DNA of 46,068 nucleotides, taken from assembly GCF_014636235.1 (NCBI RefSeq), contig NZ_BMDZ01000045.1, positions 1 through 46,068 of the forward strand. The letters run 5' to 3'. The notes beneath the pieces were generated by a model that saw only the letters and a list, made by a program, of their open reading frames with translations, had not been told where the DNA came from and made no database searches. The translations under genes and the position numbers were made by a program. Source of the DNA: Tistrella bauzanensis. GTDB taxonomy: Bacteria; Pseudomonadota; Alphaproteobacteria; Tistrellales; Tistrellaceae. Shown piece after piece: positions 33,924-43,687 of the stretch; the first letter of the stretch is position 1, and each line of letters begins with the position of its first letter.

Positions 33924-34592
33924 ATGAGTGATGCCGCCACCACCAGCCGCCGCCTTCCCCATGACCGGCGCCGTGGCCTGATGCTGGTGCTGTCATCGCC
34001 ATCGGGCGCCGGCAAGACCACCCTGTCGCGGCGGTTGCTGGCCAGTGATGACGATATTGCATTGTCGGTATCGGTGACCACGCGCGCGAAGCGGCCGGGT
34101 GAAGTGGATGGGGTGGATTATCACTTCATCGACAAGGCGGCGTTCCAGCGGATGGTCGGTGACGATGCCCTGCTGGAACATGCGACCGTGTTCGAGAACA
34201 GCTATGGCACCCCGCGCGCGGCGGTGGAGGCGACATTGGCATCCGGCCGTGACGTCCTGTTCGATATCGACTGGCAGGGCACTCAGCAGCTGGCAGATCG
34301 GGCGCGCGACGATCTGGTGACGGTCTTCATCCTGCCGCCGTCGATCGTGGAACTGGAACGCCGGCTGACCACCCGTGCCCAGGACAGCGCCGAGGTGGTG
34401 GCCAGGCGGATGGCCAAGGCGGCTGATGAAATGAGCCACTACGCCGAATACGATTATGTGCTGGTGAACGATGATGTCGATCGCAGCCTGGCCAATCTGG
34501 AGGCGATCCTGCGCGCGGAGCGCCTGCGCCGCAAGCGCCAGCTCGGCTTGAGCGGTTTCGTGAATGGCATGCGTGAGGATGCCGGTCGCTGA
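33924..34592 (+). CDS. gmk: guanylate kinase
   Basis: Phosphorylates GMP to GDP. 222 residues from the ATG at 33924 (a GTG at 33918 is an alternative). The P-loop SSPSGAGKTT is at 25-34, then the GMP-binding VTTRAKRPGEVDGVDYHF, DIDWQGTQQL and RRMAKAADEMSHYAEYDYVLVND. The first 17 residues are an extension relative to E. coli. Confidence 0.96.
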   Translation: MSDAATTSRRLPHDRRRGLMLVLSSPSGAGKTTLSRRLLASDDDIALSVSVTTRAKRPGEVDGVDYHFIDKAAFQRMVGDDALLEHATVFENSYGTPRAAVEATLASGRDVLFDIDWQGTQQLADRARDDLVTVFILPPSIVELERRLTTRAQDSAEVVARRMAKAADEMSHYAEYDYVLVNDDVDRSLANLEAILRAERLRRKRQLGLSGFVNGMREDAGR

Positions 34593-34637
34593 GCTTCGCT
34601 CTGTTGACCGTCAATCAGATCGGTCTGACCACAAACG

Positions 34638-34677
34638 ACTGATGGCCCGCATCGGATATCCGGTGCAGGCCATCAGT
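34638..34677. terminator. bidirectional terminator hairpin between gmk and the exchanger gene
   Basis: ACTGATGGCC (34638-34647) pairs with GGCCATCAGT (34668-34677); the interior adds seven more pairs (one G-T) after one mismatch, around a loop ATAT. It separates two convergent genes. On the minus strand it is followed by CGTTTGTGG. Confidence 0.6.
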
Positions 34678-34700
34678 GCGGTGTCGGGCAGGGCAGTGGC

Positions 34701-35690
34701 TCAGGCGAGCCCGAGCGCACCGCGTACCGCCGGCGACAACTGCACGACGAAATAGAGCACATAGGCAGCCAGGAACACACCGGCCTCGCGCCTGCCGATC
34801 CGCCAGCCGGTCCAGGCGAAGACCAGCAGCAGCCCGGTTGCCGCCGCCATCACCCAGATGTCGAGCGCCAGCACCTCGGGCGGGATGGCGATCGGCTGGA
34901 CCAATGCCGTGACGCCGCCGATGCCGAGTGCGTTGAAGATATTGCTGCCGATGATATTGCCGAGGGCGACATCGCCATGCTTGCGCAGCGCCGCCATCAC
35001 CGAGGTGACCAGTTCCGGCAGCGAGGTGCCGACGGCAACCAGGGTGAGGCCGATCACCGCTTCGGACAGGCCGAAGGTCCGCGCCACCTCGACCGCGCTT
35101 GAGATCAGGAAATTCGCCCCGAGCATCACGCCGGCGATTCCGATGGCTGTGATCAGCAGGCTGCGGCCGATACTGGCGGTTTTCACCGGCTCCTGATCTG
35201 CCACATAGTTCGCCTCGGCGGCGTGCATCCGGGCGGTGGCATCGTTCATCCGCTTGTCGGAGATATAGCTGAAGACCGTATAGCCGACCAGGCCGACCAG
35301 GAACAGCACACCGGCGGTCCGCCCCAATTCGCCGCCCAGGCAGGCGAGGATCAGCGCGAGTGTGGCCAGCGTCAGCATGGTGCCGTCGCGCTTGAACGCC
35401 TGCGGGGCAACCGCGATTGGCAGGATAAGCGCGGCAGCACCAAGAATCAGCAGGATATTGGCGATATTGCTGCCGACGATATTGCCGATGGCGATGCCTG
35501 GCGCCCCGCCCAGCGCCGCCTGAAGGCTTGCGACCAGTTCCGGTGTGGAGGTGCCGAAACCGACCAGGGTGAGGCCGATCACCATCGGCGAAATCCCCAG
35601 CCGGGTGGCGGTGCCCACCGCGCCGCGGACCAGAAGTTCGCCACCCAGAAACAACAATCCCAGGCCGGCGGCGAGCAGAAGATAGGTCAT
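34701..35690 (-). CDS. calcium/sodium antiporter (YrbG/CaCA family)
   Basis: A 329-residue inner-membrane exchanger with about ten helices arranged as two inverted repeats. Both alpha motifs are visible: GFGTSTPELVASL with GNIVGSNIANIL (44-80) and AVGTSLPELVTSV with GNIIGSNIFNALG. This is the YrbG/NCKX-like subgroup; likely transport is Ca2+ export against Na+, though K+ dependence cannot be judged. The ATG at 35690 has GGGAG upstream. It interrupts the usual gmk to rsmA neighbourhood and lies 162 bp downstream of rsmA on the same strand. Confidence 0.9.
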   Translation of the reverse strand: MTYLLLAAGLGLLFLGGELLVRGAVGTATRLGISPMVIGLTLVGFGTSTPELVASLQAALGGAPGIAIGNIVGSNIANILLILGAAALILPIAVAPQAFKRDGTMLTLATLALILACLGGELGRTAGVLFLVGLVGYTVFSYISDKRMNDATARMHAAEANYVADQEPVKTASIGRSLLITAIGIAGVMLGANFLISSAVEVARTFGLSEAVIGLTLVAVGTSLPELVTSVMAALRKHGDVALGNIIGSNIFNALGIGGVTALVQPIAIPPEVLALDIWVMAAATGLLLVFAWTGWRIGRREAGVFLAAYVLYFVVQLSPAVRGALGLA

Positions 35691-35852
35691 GCGGTCTCCC
35701 GTGTCGTGAATGGCACCCCGGAGACATGACGACGGCACGCGTCCACGCATGGGCCGCCATGGCTCGTCGCCAATTTCGGCGAGGGATCGCGCATTTTCAA
35801 GATGCGCCGTCGGGCATAAGCGCCCGTCGGCCGCGACCGGATGGCGATGGCG

Positions 35853-36767
35853 TCAGTCGCGGGCCGCAAGTGCCCGGGCAAGTGCGCAGAACCCCTCGAC
35901 CGAGACCGTTTCGGCGCGCCGCGTGGGCTCGATACCGGCGGCGGCCAGCAGCGCTTCGGCATCACCCAGGCTTTTCAGGCTCTGGCGCAGCATCTTTCGA
36001 CGCTGGCCGAAGCCCGCTGCCGTCACCGCCGACAGCAGGTGCAGATCGGCGGGCGCCAGCGGCTCGGGCCGGGTTTCATAGATCAGCACCGTCGACGTCA
36101 CCTTGGGCGGTGGCGTGAAGGCGCGCGGGCCGATGTCGAAGCCTTTGGCGATGCGGAACCGCCATTGTGCCAGCACCGACAGCCGGCCATAGTCGCGCCC
36201 GCCGGGCTCGGCGATCAGCCGGTCGGCCACTTCCTTCTGGTACATCAGCACCATGCCGGCGATGCGTTCCGGGCGCTCGGCCCATTGCACGGTCAACTGG
36301 GTGGAGATGTTGTAGGGCAGGTTCGATGCGATCCAGCAACGGCCGGGATCGCCCGCCGCATCCAGCAGCGCCCCCGGATCCATGGTCAGCGCATCGGCCT
36401 CGATGATCGAGAACCGGCCGGGAAACGCCTCGACCAGCGGCTGCAGGGCCTGGACGGCGCGGGCATCACGTTCGATGGCGATCACCCGGGCGGCGGGGCC
36501 GGCCAGCAGGCCGCGGGTCAGCCCGCCGGGGCCGGGGCCCACCTCGATCACGGTGCCGCCGGCCAGGCCGCCGCGGCCCTCGGCCAGTCTGGCAATCCGC
36601 CGGGTCAGGTTCAGATCCAGCAGGAAATGCTGGCCCAGCGATTTGCGCGCATCCAGGCCGTTGGCCGCGATGACGTCGCGCAGCGGCGGCAGCGCCTCCA
36701 GCCGGGCGGCTGTGTCGTCTGGAATGGTGATGGCGGCAGGGCCGGTCGATGAAAATTCGTCGGTCAT
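35853..36767 (-). CDS. rsmA: 16S rRNA dimethyladenosine transferase RsmA (KsgA)
   Basis: Dimethylates A1518 and A1519 near the 3' end of 16S rRNA, a late 30S checkpoint. The 304-residue protein has KSLGQHFLLD, the SAM loop VIEVGPGPGGLT (73-84), the E-R binding pair (IAIERD) and the catalytic NLPYN (149-153). About 28 extra residues precede the core. It ends the lptF-to-rsmA operon and follows pdxA by 11 bp. Confidence 0.96.
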   Translation of the reverse strand: MTDEFSSTGPAAITIPDDTAARLEALPPLRDVIAANGLDARKSLGQHFLLDLNLTRRIARLAEGRGGLAGGTVIEVGPGPGGLTRGLLAGPAARVIAIERDARAVQALQPLVEAFPGRFSIIEADALTMDPGALLDAAGDPGRCWIASNLPYNISTQLTVQWAERPERIAGMVLMYQKEVADRLIAEPGGRDYGRLSVLAQWRFRIAKGFDIGPRAFTPPPKVTSTVLIYETRPEPLAPADLHLLSAVTAAGFGQRRKMLRQSLKSLGDAEALLAAAGIEPTRRAETVSVEGFCALARALAARD

Positions 36768-36778
36768 GGGGCTCCGGA

Positions 36779-37807
36779 TCAGCCGGCGGCACGTCTGCGT
36801 GCGGCGCTCATCAGGCTGGCCAGCCTGATGGCGGCAACCAGGCTGTCGATGCGGGCAATGCCGCGGCCGGCAATGTCGAGGGCGGTGCCGTGATCAGGCG
36901 AGGTGCGCACGATCGGCAGGCCCAGCGTGACATTGACCCCGCCATGGAAATCGAGCGTTTTGGCCGGGATCAGTACCTGATCATGGTACATGCCGAGCAC
37001 CGCGTCATAACCGGCGCGGGCTTCGGCATGAAACAGGGTATCGGCGGGCAGAGGGCCGCGGGCATCGATACCGGCTGCCATCAGCATCGCGACCGCCGGC
37101 GCCACCACCGCCTTGTCTTCAAGCCCCAGCGCACCATCCTCGCCGGCATGCGGATTGACCCCGGCCAGCGCCAGCCTCGGCCGGGCAATGCCGAAATCGC
37201 GGCGCAACGCCTCGGCGGTGATGGTGGCGATCTCGACGATCAGGCCCGGCGTCAGCATCGCGATCGCGCGGATCAGCGGCTCGTGGATCGTCACCGGCAC
37301 CACCTTGATTGCCGGGCTTGCGATCATCATCACCGGCTTGATGCCGGTGCCGCAGCGGGCTGCCAGATATTCCGTGTGGCCGGGATAGGGAAAGCCGGCG
37401 TCGTAGAGGGTCTTCTTCTGAATTGGATTGGTGACGACGCCACCGATCCGGCCGGCCAGTGCCAGCGCCACCGCCCGGTCGAGCGCCTCGACCACCGCGG
37501 TCGCGTGGGCCGGGTTTGGGCTGCCGGGCGTGGCCGGATAGGGCAGGCGGACCGGCAGCACCGGCAGGGCACGGCCAAACACCGCCGCGGCATCTTCGGG
37601 GGTGGCGATCTCCTCGACCGGCACCGCGGCACCGATGGCACCGGCGATCATGCGCAGCCGCTCAGGGTCGTCCAGGGCAAAGAACACCGGCAGACGCAAG
37701 CCCTCGCGCCCGGCCCAGGCGGCAAGCGTCAGCTCGCCACCGACGCCGGCGGGCTCGCCCATGGTGATCGCGAGCGGCAGCCCGCCCCCGGTGTCAGACG
37801 CGGACAT
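36779..37807 (-). CDS. pdxA: 4-hydroxythreonine-4-phosphate dehydrogenase
   Basis: An NAD-dependent dehydrogenase of pyridoxal phosphate synthesis. 342 residues from the ATG at 37807, with ITMGEPAGVGGEL at the N-terminus, metal-binding His and Asp residues in the HEPLIRA and MYHDQVLIPAKTL stretches, and TSPDHGTALDIAG near the end. The start overlaps the end of surA by 14 bp. Its product supports PLP enzymes such as Alr and the dehydratase in this window, but the linkage to surA is the ancestral order also seen in E. coli. Confidence 0.95.
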   Translation of the reverse strand: MSASDTGGGLPLAITMGEPAGVGGELTLAAWAGREGLRLPVFFALDDPERLRMIAGAIGAAVPVEEIATPEDAAAVFGRALPVLPVRLPYPATPGSPNPAHATAVVEALDRAVALALAGRIGGVVTNPIQKKTLYDAGFPYPGHTEYLAARCGTGIKPVMMIASPAIKVVPVTIHEPLIRAIAMLTPGLIVEIATITAEALRRDFGIARPRLALAGVNPHAGEDGALGLEDKAVVAPAVAMLMAAGIDARGPLPADTLFHAEARAGYDAVLGMYHDQVLIPAKTLDFHGGVNVTLGLPIVRTSPDHGTALDIAGRGIARIDSLVAAIRLASLMSAARRRAAG

Positions 37808-39074
37808 CGATGAAGGCCTGCCGGCGCAGATCATGCAGATGACGCTGGGCCATGGTGTCGAGCCGCTGGCGGATCAACGCGTCGCGGATGGCGTCGCGAT
37901 CGGGCAGGCCGGTGATGTCGCCGCTGCGTTCACAGACCATCAGCACCCGGACGGCACCACCGCCGGTGATCGGCGGCGATACCTCGCCGACCCCGAGATT
38001 GATCACCGCCTGGCGCAGCGCCGGGGCAAGGTCACCCACGGTCAGGGTGCCCAGATCGGTCTGCGGATCGGCGCCAAGCTCGCTTGCGATCCCCTCGACC
38101 GCATCGCACGAATTCAGATCGGCGGTCGCCGCCAGCAGGCGGTCGCCGATGGCACGGGCGGCGGCGGCATCCTCGGGCACCGGCATGGCGATCTGCTTTA
38201 GCGCCACCTGGATCTGCGAGGCATCGCCACCGGTGACCTTGCGGCTGTCGGCCACGGCTACGAGGTGATAGCCCTCGGGCGTGCGGATCGGGCCGGAAAC
38301 GGCACCAGGACGGGCATTGGCCAGAAACGCATCGATCTCGGGCGACAGCTGGCCGGGCAGAACCCAGCCGACATCGCCCGATTGCTGGGCGGTCACACCA
38401 TCGGAAAACTCGCGGGCCAGAACCGTGAACGGCGTGCCGGCGCGGAGCTGGTCGAGCAGCCGCTCGGCGTTCTGGCGGACCTCGGCCTCGCGATCGGGCG
38501 ACGGCACGCTCAGCACGATTTCCAGCACGCGAAACTCGGTCTGGCCGGCATTGGCGCGGATGCGGTCGAGCACGGCGTTGATCTCGTCCTCACCGATCAC
38601 GATCCGCGGGCGAACCTCGCGCGCGACCACCTTCTCCCAGGCGATCTCGGCGCGCAGTCGCTCGGTGACCGTGGAGGGCACGATACCCTGCGCCCGCAGG
38701 CTCTGCTGCAGGGTGCCGGGCTGAAAGCTGTTGCGGCTTTCGATCTCGGCTTCGGCGCGCGACATCTCGTCGGCCGAGACGTCCAGGCCCAGGCGGCGCG
38801 CGGCCTGCATCTGGATCCGCTCGTCGATCAGCTGCCGCAGAACCTGCGAGGCCAGGCGCTGGCGGGTCTGCTGGTCGTCGGGCAGCTGCGAGGTCTTGAC
38901 CAGCATGTCCAGCCGCGCGGTCAGGTCGAAGACCGACACGATGTCGTCATTCACCACGGCGGCAACCCGCCCGGCGGTCTGCGCGAGCGCCTGGCCGGGG
39001 GCAAGGGCCGCGGCGCCGCCGAGGGCCGTGGTGCCTGCGAATGCGGCGAGGAGCAGAATGCGCAAGGGCTTCAT
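37794..39074 (-). CDS. surA: periplasmic peptidyl-prolyl isomerase chaperone SurA
   Basis: Chaperone for outer-membrane proteins in transit, including LptD encoded just upstream. The 426-residue protein has a signal peptide (about 1-31, ending GQALA), an N-terminal SurA domain (VAAVVNDDIVSVFDLTARLDML, then LIDERIQMQAARRLGLDVS), one good parvulin domain (FSDGVTAQQSGDVGWVLPGQLSPEI) and a degenerate second one. The ATG at 39074 has GAGG upstream; the open frame to 39446 lies within lptD and is rejected. Confidence 0.93.
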   Translation of the reverse strand: MKPLRILLLAAFAGTTALGGAAALAPGQALAQTAGRVAAVVNDDIVSVFDLTARLDMLVKTSQLPDDQQTRQRLASQVLRQLIDERIQMQAARRLGLDVSADEMSRAEAEIESRNSFQPGTLQQSLRAQGIVPSTVTERLRAEIAWEKVVAREVRPRIVIGEDEINAVLDRIRANAGQTEFRVLEIVLSVPSPDREAEVRQNAERLLDQLRAGTPFTVLAREFSDGVTAQQSGDVGWVLPGQLSPEIDAFLANARPGAVSGPIRTPEGYHLVAVADSRKVTGGDASQIQVALKQIAMPVPEDAAAARAIGDRLLAATADLNSCDAVEGIASELGADPQTDLGTLTVGDLAPALRQAVINLGVGEVSPPITGGGAVRVLMVCERSGDITGLPDRDAIRDALIRQRLDTMAQRHLHDLRRQAFIDVRV

Positions 39075-39105
39075 CGAACGTCCTCTGTGCTCGGTCGGGT
39101 ACATG

Positions 39106-41310
39106 TCAGTAAGTTCCGCCCAGCGTGCGCAGCACCACCCGGACCAGCACATCGGTCGAGGGCTGCACATCGCGATCGCGCGAGAAGCTGCGGCGGACTT
39201 CTGAAACGATATACAGGCAATTGTCGAAGTCCACGGCCACACCGACGCCATGGTCGATCGACCGCTCGTTCTCAAGATCGCGACGCAGGCTGCCGAAAAC
39301 CTTGAAATCGTCACTGATGTCATAGCCGGCACTGAAATAGACTTCCTCGCGATCGTCGGCGTCCTCCGGCGACAGTTCTTCATCGGCCTGCAGCAGAATA
39401 TAAGACAGGTCGAAGCTTGCCTGCTGCACGATCCAGGATGCACCAAGATCGGTCCGGCGCGGCTCCAGCGTGTCCTTGTCGAAGCGGAAGCGATAATACA
39501 GGTTCAGGTTCGGGTCGGGTGTGACGACAACGCGTCCGACATAATCCGACACCTTGTCGTCCAGACCGCTGCCCGGCGAAAAGGTGTCGTCGGCCCGGGC
39601 GCGCAGCGACTGGCCGATCAGGCCGGTGATCTGGCCGCCATCGCCGGTATAATGGCCGAGCCGCATGCCGTAACTCACCCGCGGTCCGCCCTCGACCCGG
39701 TCATAGCCGGCGAAACGCTGATTCTCGAACAGATTGGTTTCGTCGAACTCGAAGTCGCGGCTGTCCTCGTTCGGAATCTTCGCAGGGTTGCCGCCATAGG
39801 GGCTGAGCACCGCATGCACGATCGGTTCGATCACCTGGCGTGCCGCGCCGTCGGACCGCACCATCGGCAGGCGCCAGTCCAGCGACACCTCAGGCACGAC
39901 CCGGCCGGTGGTGCCGTCGAAGGTCCGGGTGCCGTCCTGAACGTCGTCGACCATATAGCCATCGCCGCGCAGGCCCGTGGCGACGGTGTAGACGCCACCT
40001 TCCGCGCCGATGAAGCTGCGGTTCCAGCCTCCATCCACGGTCATGCGATAGCTGTCGGTGCCCTCGCGCCGGGTCAGGCCGGCAAAGCTCGAATCCAGGC
40101 GCCACTGACCGCCCATCGGCCCGGCGCCGGGGGCGCCGAGCTGGTTCCACTGGGCCATGGGCACGGCGATCGGCAGGCGTGACTGGACCTGATCGCTCCG
40201 CAATCCCTGAAACCAGTAGCCGGCGATCAGGGCATAATCGCGGCCGTTCAGCTGCTCGGCATACAGCGTCGAGGTCAGCGTCTCGCGATTCGAAATATCA
40301 TAGACCCGCAGCACGGTGTCGTCGCCGGCCCACATGCCGTCGAAGCCCCAGCGCCAGGTGCGGTTGATGTCGAAACGGCCGCGGCCGGCGATATAGCCGC
40401 GGGTGTTGTCACGATCGACATCGTCGCTGGCATCGGCGATCAGCCCTTCCAGCGAGAAGGCGCCTTCATCCAGAACCCGCCGGTATTCCAGGCCGAGGCC
40501 GGCGCCCTGATCCGTGGTCCAGATCGGTGTGACCGTGGCGTCGCTCGACGGGTCGATGACGATGTGATAGGGCACGTCGATTCGGCTGCCCAGCGTGCTG
40601 TTCGACCGGTAGGTCGGGGCGAGCACGCCGCTTCGACGGTCCACGGTGGGGTCAGGATGGCTGAAATAGGGGGTATAGATCACCGGAACGCCCAGCAGTT
40701 CCAGCGTTGCATCGCGATAGACGATGTCGCGGGTCTGTTCGTCATGGGTGACGGTATCGGCCTTCAACTGCCATAGCGGCGGCCGGTCGGGGGTTTCCTC
40801 GCAGAGTTCGCAGGCGGTATAGGCAGCCTTGTCCATGCGGGTGAAACGGCCTTCGCGCGTGCTGCCGGCGGCGGCCAGAAGGGTCTGGTCGGCCAGCCTG
40901 GCGCGCAGATCGCGGGCGACCCCCTTGGCCAGTTCCTCATCCAGCTGGGCATAGCTTGCAAACAGCACCGAACCGTCGGGCTCGACGATGGCGACATTGC
41001 CCTGCGCGGTCACGATGCCGTCGCGCCGGTTATAGGTCAGGGTGTCGGCGCGCACGATCCGCGGCCCCTGCGCCACTTCCACATTGCCGCGGGCGATCAC
41101 GATGTCGAGCTGATCGGAATATTCGACCTCGTCGGCCTGGATCAGCACCGGTTCGTCGGACGACAGCGACGGCAGCGCCTGGGCGTGAAGCTGCCCCGGT
41201 GCGGCGCCGATGAAAAACAGCGCCGCGGCAGCCATCAGCTCCGCGCGCAGACGAGGAAGACGGCCGGGGCGCGGACGGCGGCGGCGGTTACGAGCAGGTC
41301 CGGCGACCAA
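39106..41310 (-). CDS. lptD: LPS-assembly protein LptD
   Basis: The outer-membrane barrel that inserts lipopolysaccharide, acting with LptE. 734 residues from a TTG at 41310 that has GGAGG ten bases upstream; an ATG at 41235 would shorten the signal peptide (which ends GQLHAQ). The N-terminal OstA/LptA-like beta-jellyroll (VLIQADEVEYSDQLDIVIARGNVEV, LTYNRRDGIVTAQGNV) is followed by a CELC pair and PLWQLKADTVTHDEQ, then by the barrel (PYFSHPDPTVDRRSGVLAPTYRSNS) ending in a terminal aromatic GGTY. Only two close Cys are obvious, so disulfide isomer control may differ from E. coli. Confidence 0.94.
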   Translation of the reverse strand: MVAGPARNRRRRPRPGRLPRLRAELMAAAALFFIGAAPGQLHAQALPSLSSDEPVLIQADEVEYSDQLDIVIARGNVEVAQGPRIVRADTLTYNRRDGIVTAQGNVAIVEPDGSVLFASYAQLDEELAKGVARDLRARLADQTLLAAAGSTREGRFTRMDKAAYTACELCEETPDRPPLWQLKADTVTHDEQTRDIVYRDATLELLGVPVIYTPYFSHPDPTVDRRSGVLAPTYRSNSTLGSRIDVPYHIVIDPSSDATVTPIWTTDQGAGLGLEYRRVLDEGAFSLEGLIADASDDVDRDNTRGYIAGRGRFDINRTWRWGFDGMWAGDDTVLRVYDISNRETLTSTLYAEQLNGRDYALIAGYWFQGLRSDQVQSRLPIAVPMAQWNQLGAPGAGPMGGQWRLDSSFAGLTRREGTDSYRMTVDGGWNRSFIGAEGGVYTVATGLRGDGYMVDDVQDGTRTFDGTTGRVVPEVSLDWRLPMVRSDGAARQVIEPIVHAVLSPYGGNPAKIPNEDSRDFEFDETNLFENQRFAGYDRVEGGPRVSYGMRLGHYTGDGGQITGLIGQSLRARADDTFSPGSGLDDKVSDYVGRVVVTPDPNLNLYYRFRFDKDTLEPRRTDLGASWIVQQASFDLSYILLQADEELSPEDADDREEVYFSAGYDISDDFKVFGSLRRDLENERSIDHGVGVAVDFDNCLYIVSEVRRSFSRDRDVQPSTDVLVRVVLRTLGGTY

Positions 41311-41312
41311 GG

Positions 41313-42479
41313 CTAGCCGTCCTCCAGATGCATCAGGGTCGCGATTCCGAACAGCGTCGCAACGCCGGCCGGCGTCCAGGCAGCCAACACCACCGGCAGG
41401 CCCCCAGATTGGCCCAGAGCATAGACCACGCCTGTCAGGAAATACAGCAGGAAGCCGGTGAAGACGCCGCCCGCGATGGTGACGCCGGCGCCGCCCCGGC
41501 GGGTGAAACGCAGGCCGAATGCGGCGGAGGTGATGACCATCGCCACCATCAGCAGCGGCAGGGCCAGCACGGAATGCCAGTACAGTCGATGCTGAACGGC
41601 GCTGAAGCCCGCATCACGCAACTGGGCGATAAAGCCGGGCAGGGCCCAGAACGACATCGTCTCAGGATTGGCGAAGCTGTCGAGGATCTGCTCCCGCGTC
41701 ATCCGGGTCGGCTGGTCGAGCACCGACTGCGTCACCGGAACTTCGTCGGGTGCCGAGATAACGGCATTCTCCAGCCGCCAATGGTCGTCGGTCAGCTGCG
41801 CGCGCGTGGCGTCGATGCGGTCCTCGAACACCTCGTTACTGTCATACCGGAAGATGGTGACATTCCCAAGGTCGGTGCCGCCCGCCGCCATCTTCGTGGC
41901 ATGGATGACGATCGGTTGTCCGTCCAGGCGCTCGCGCAGCCACAGTCCCCCGGGCCCCACCGACAGCAGGCTGGACTGCCCGCCGATATAGCGTGCCTCC
42001 AACGCTTCGTAGCGCGCGCTCATCAGGGCCGCCAGCGGATTGAATATGCCGATCAGGAACAGGCCCAGCAACAGGGCCACCCCAAGCGGCGGCCCCATGA
42101 ACTGCCACACCGACACACCTGCCGCGCGGGCCACCACCAGCTCGTTGCTGCGGGTCAGGCGGGCGAAGGTGATCAATCCGCCGATCAGCACCGCGAACGG
42201 CGCGATGCGTTGAATCTGGAACGGGTTCTTCAGCAGTGCCATGCCGATCAGCGTCACCAGATCGGCCTCGCCATTGCCCGATGCCCGGCGCAGCAGCTCG
42301 ATCAGATCCACCACCAGTACCAGACCGATCACCACGCCCAGAACAAGGCCGACAGATCCCAGCATGTGGCGTGCGAAATACAGGCTGAGCGTGGGCGAGA
42401 CATGGCGCCGCGGCGTCGACGGCGCACGGCCCGCGCGCAACCGTTGTGGCTGCGGCAGGACGGGGCGGGTGTCGGTCAT
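41313..42479 (-). CDS. lptG: LPS export permease LptG
   Basis: A 388-residue YjgP/YjgQ family protein. Helices near 35-60, 70-90 and 105-130, a periplasmic beta-jellyroll domain (about 150-290) and three more helices at the end are typical. With LptF and LptB it extracts LPS from the inner membrane. An N-terminal basic extension of about 28 residues precedes the first helix. Overlaps lptF by four bases, and lptD begins 2 bp after its stop. Separated from LptF by the order (second in the pair). Confidence 0.92.
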   Translation of the reverse strand: MTDTRPVLPQPQRLRAGRAPSTPRRHVSPTLSLYFARHMLGSVGLVLGVVIGLVLVVDLIELLRRASGNGEADLVTLIGMALLKNPFQIQRIAPFAVLIGGLITFARLTRSNELVVARAAGVSVWQFMGPPLGVALLLGLFLIGIFNPLAALMSARYEALEARYIGGQSSLLSVGPGGLWLRERLDGQPIVIHATKMAAGGTDLGNVTIFRYDSNEVFEDRIDATRAQLTDDHWRLENAVISAPDEVPVTQSVLDQPTRMTREQILDSFANPETMSFWALPGFIAQLRDAGFSAVQHRLYWHSVLALPLLMVAMVITSAAFGLRFTRRGGAGVTIAGGVFTGFLLYFLTGVVYALGQSGGLPVVLAAWTPAGVATLFGIATLMHLEDG

Positions 42480-43609
42480 GGCGTCACCTCGCGACCGTCC
42501 TGGCCGGCCTGTGGCGGCGTGGCTGGAATGTGCCGGATCTGTGGCCGCAGCATCAGGCCGAGCGCCACGACCGACGCGCCGATGATGATCAGATAAAGCG
42601 GGACGGCCGCCGTCGGCGACGTGACCACCGCCGATGTCAGGGTCAGGCCGGTCAACTGCACCACGATCATGGCCACCGTCGCCACCGCCACGCGCGTCCA
42701 GCGGCTGCGGCGGCTGAATTCGCCGCTGAGCAGGGGGCCAAGCGCGATCAGCGTGAAGGCGATGTTGTAAAGCGGCCAGGCCAGTCGCTGATGCAGTTCA
42801 CCGCGAAGCTCGGCCCGAAATTTGGGCGGCAGCCCCTCTTCGGGGGTCAGCAGTTCGCCGATGAACCGTTCGCGCCGGTCGGGAATAGTGGGCGCCGCAT
42901 CGCCGGCCACCAATGCCAGATCCACGGTATAGCGGTCGAAATACAGAAAGCTGACCCGGCCGTCGCCGGACCGTTCCTGGCGGTTGCCGTCGACCAGCAC
43001 GATCCGCTGACCGGTTTCGGTGGGCACGATACCGCCGCGCGCGGCCATCATGGTGACCGGCAGGTCCCTGTCGCGTTCGTCCTGCACCAGAATGCCGGCA
43101 AGCTCGCCCGAGGGCAGACGTTCCCGCACGAAAACCGTCAGTCCCGAAACCGGCGTGTTGAAGCGGCCCTCCTGCAGCAGGACCGCCGCGACGTCGCTGC
43201 GGATCGACAATTGCAGCTCGCGGAAATCGCGGGCGAAGACCGGCACCAGATAGCTCGACAGCACATAGCCGAACAGTGTGAAGCCCACCGCCAGGGCCAC
43301 GGCCGGGCGGATCAGCGCCCAGGGGCCCAGGCCCGCCGCCTGCATGACCACCAGTTCGCGATCCGATATCAGCCGCGAGTAGACCGCGATCACCGCACAG
43401 AACAGGGCGATCGGCATGATGATCGACAGGAAGGTCGGCAACAGCAATATCGTCAGCTTCACGAAGGTGAAGGCCGACAGGCCGCGGTTGACGATCAGAT
43501 CCAGGAATCGCACGGATTGCGTCAACCACACCACCGCGACCAGGCCCATGGTAATGGCAAGCGCCGGTAGCAGAAGCTGTCGAAACAGATAGCGTGAAGC
43601 GAGGGGCAT
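42476..43609 (-). CDS. lptF: LPS export permease LptF
   Basis: A 377-residue partner of LptG with the same topology: MPLASRYLFRQLLLPALAITMGLVAVVWLTQS opens the first helix, LPTFLSIIMPIALFCAVIAVYSRLISDREL gives the second and the coupling region, followed by a periplasmic domain and three C-terminal helices. The ATG at 43609 has AAGGG upstream; the longer frame to 43732 lacks homology. First gene of the lptF-lptG-lptD-surA-pdxA-rsmA operon, divergent from pepA, as lptFG is in E. coli. Confidence 0.93.
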   Translation of the reverse strand: MPLASRYLFRQLLLPALAITMGLVAVVWLTQSVRFLDLIVNRGLSAFTFVKLTILLLPTFLSIIMPIALFCAVIAVYSRLISDRELVVMQAAGLGPWALIRPAVALAVGFTLFGYVLSSYLVPVFARDFRELQLSIRSDVAAVLLQEGRFNTPVSGLTVFVRERLPSGELAGILVQDERDRDLPVTMMAARGGIVPTETGQRIVLVDGNRQERSGDGRVSFLYFDRYTVDLALVAGDAAPTIPDRRERFIGELLTPEEGLPPKFRAELRGELHQRLAWPLYNIAFTLIALGPLLSGEFSRRSRWTRVAVATVAMIVVQLTGLTLTSAVVTSPTAAVPLYLIIIGASVVALGLMLRPQIRHIPATPPQAGQDGREVTP

Positions 43610-43687
43610 GGAACCCTTGGTGCGGTAGAGCGCGTTGGTGTGCGCGGGCTGGCGGCGCTTGAGACCACAACGGGCACCTGTCCCGGT

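Noticed and set aside
39075-39446. N-terminal extension of surA in the same frame
   Set aside because: It lies inside lptD, has no homology, and would bury the clear signal peptide that begins at 39074.
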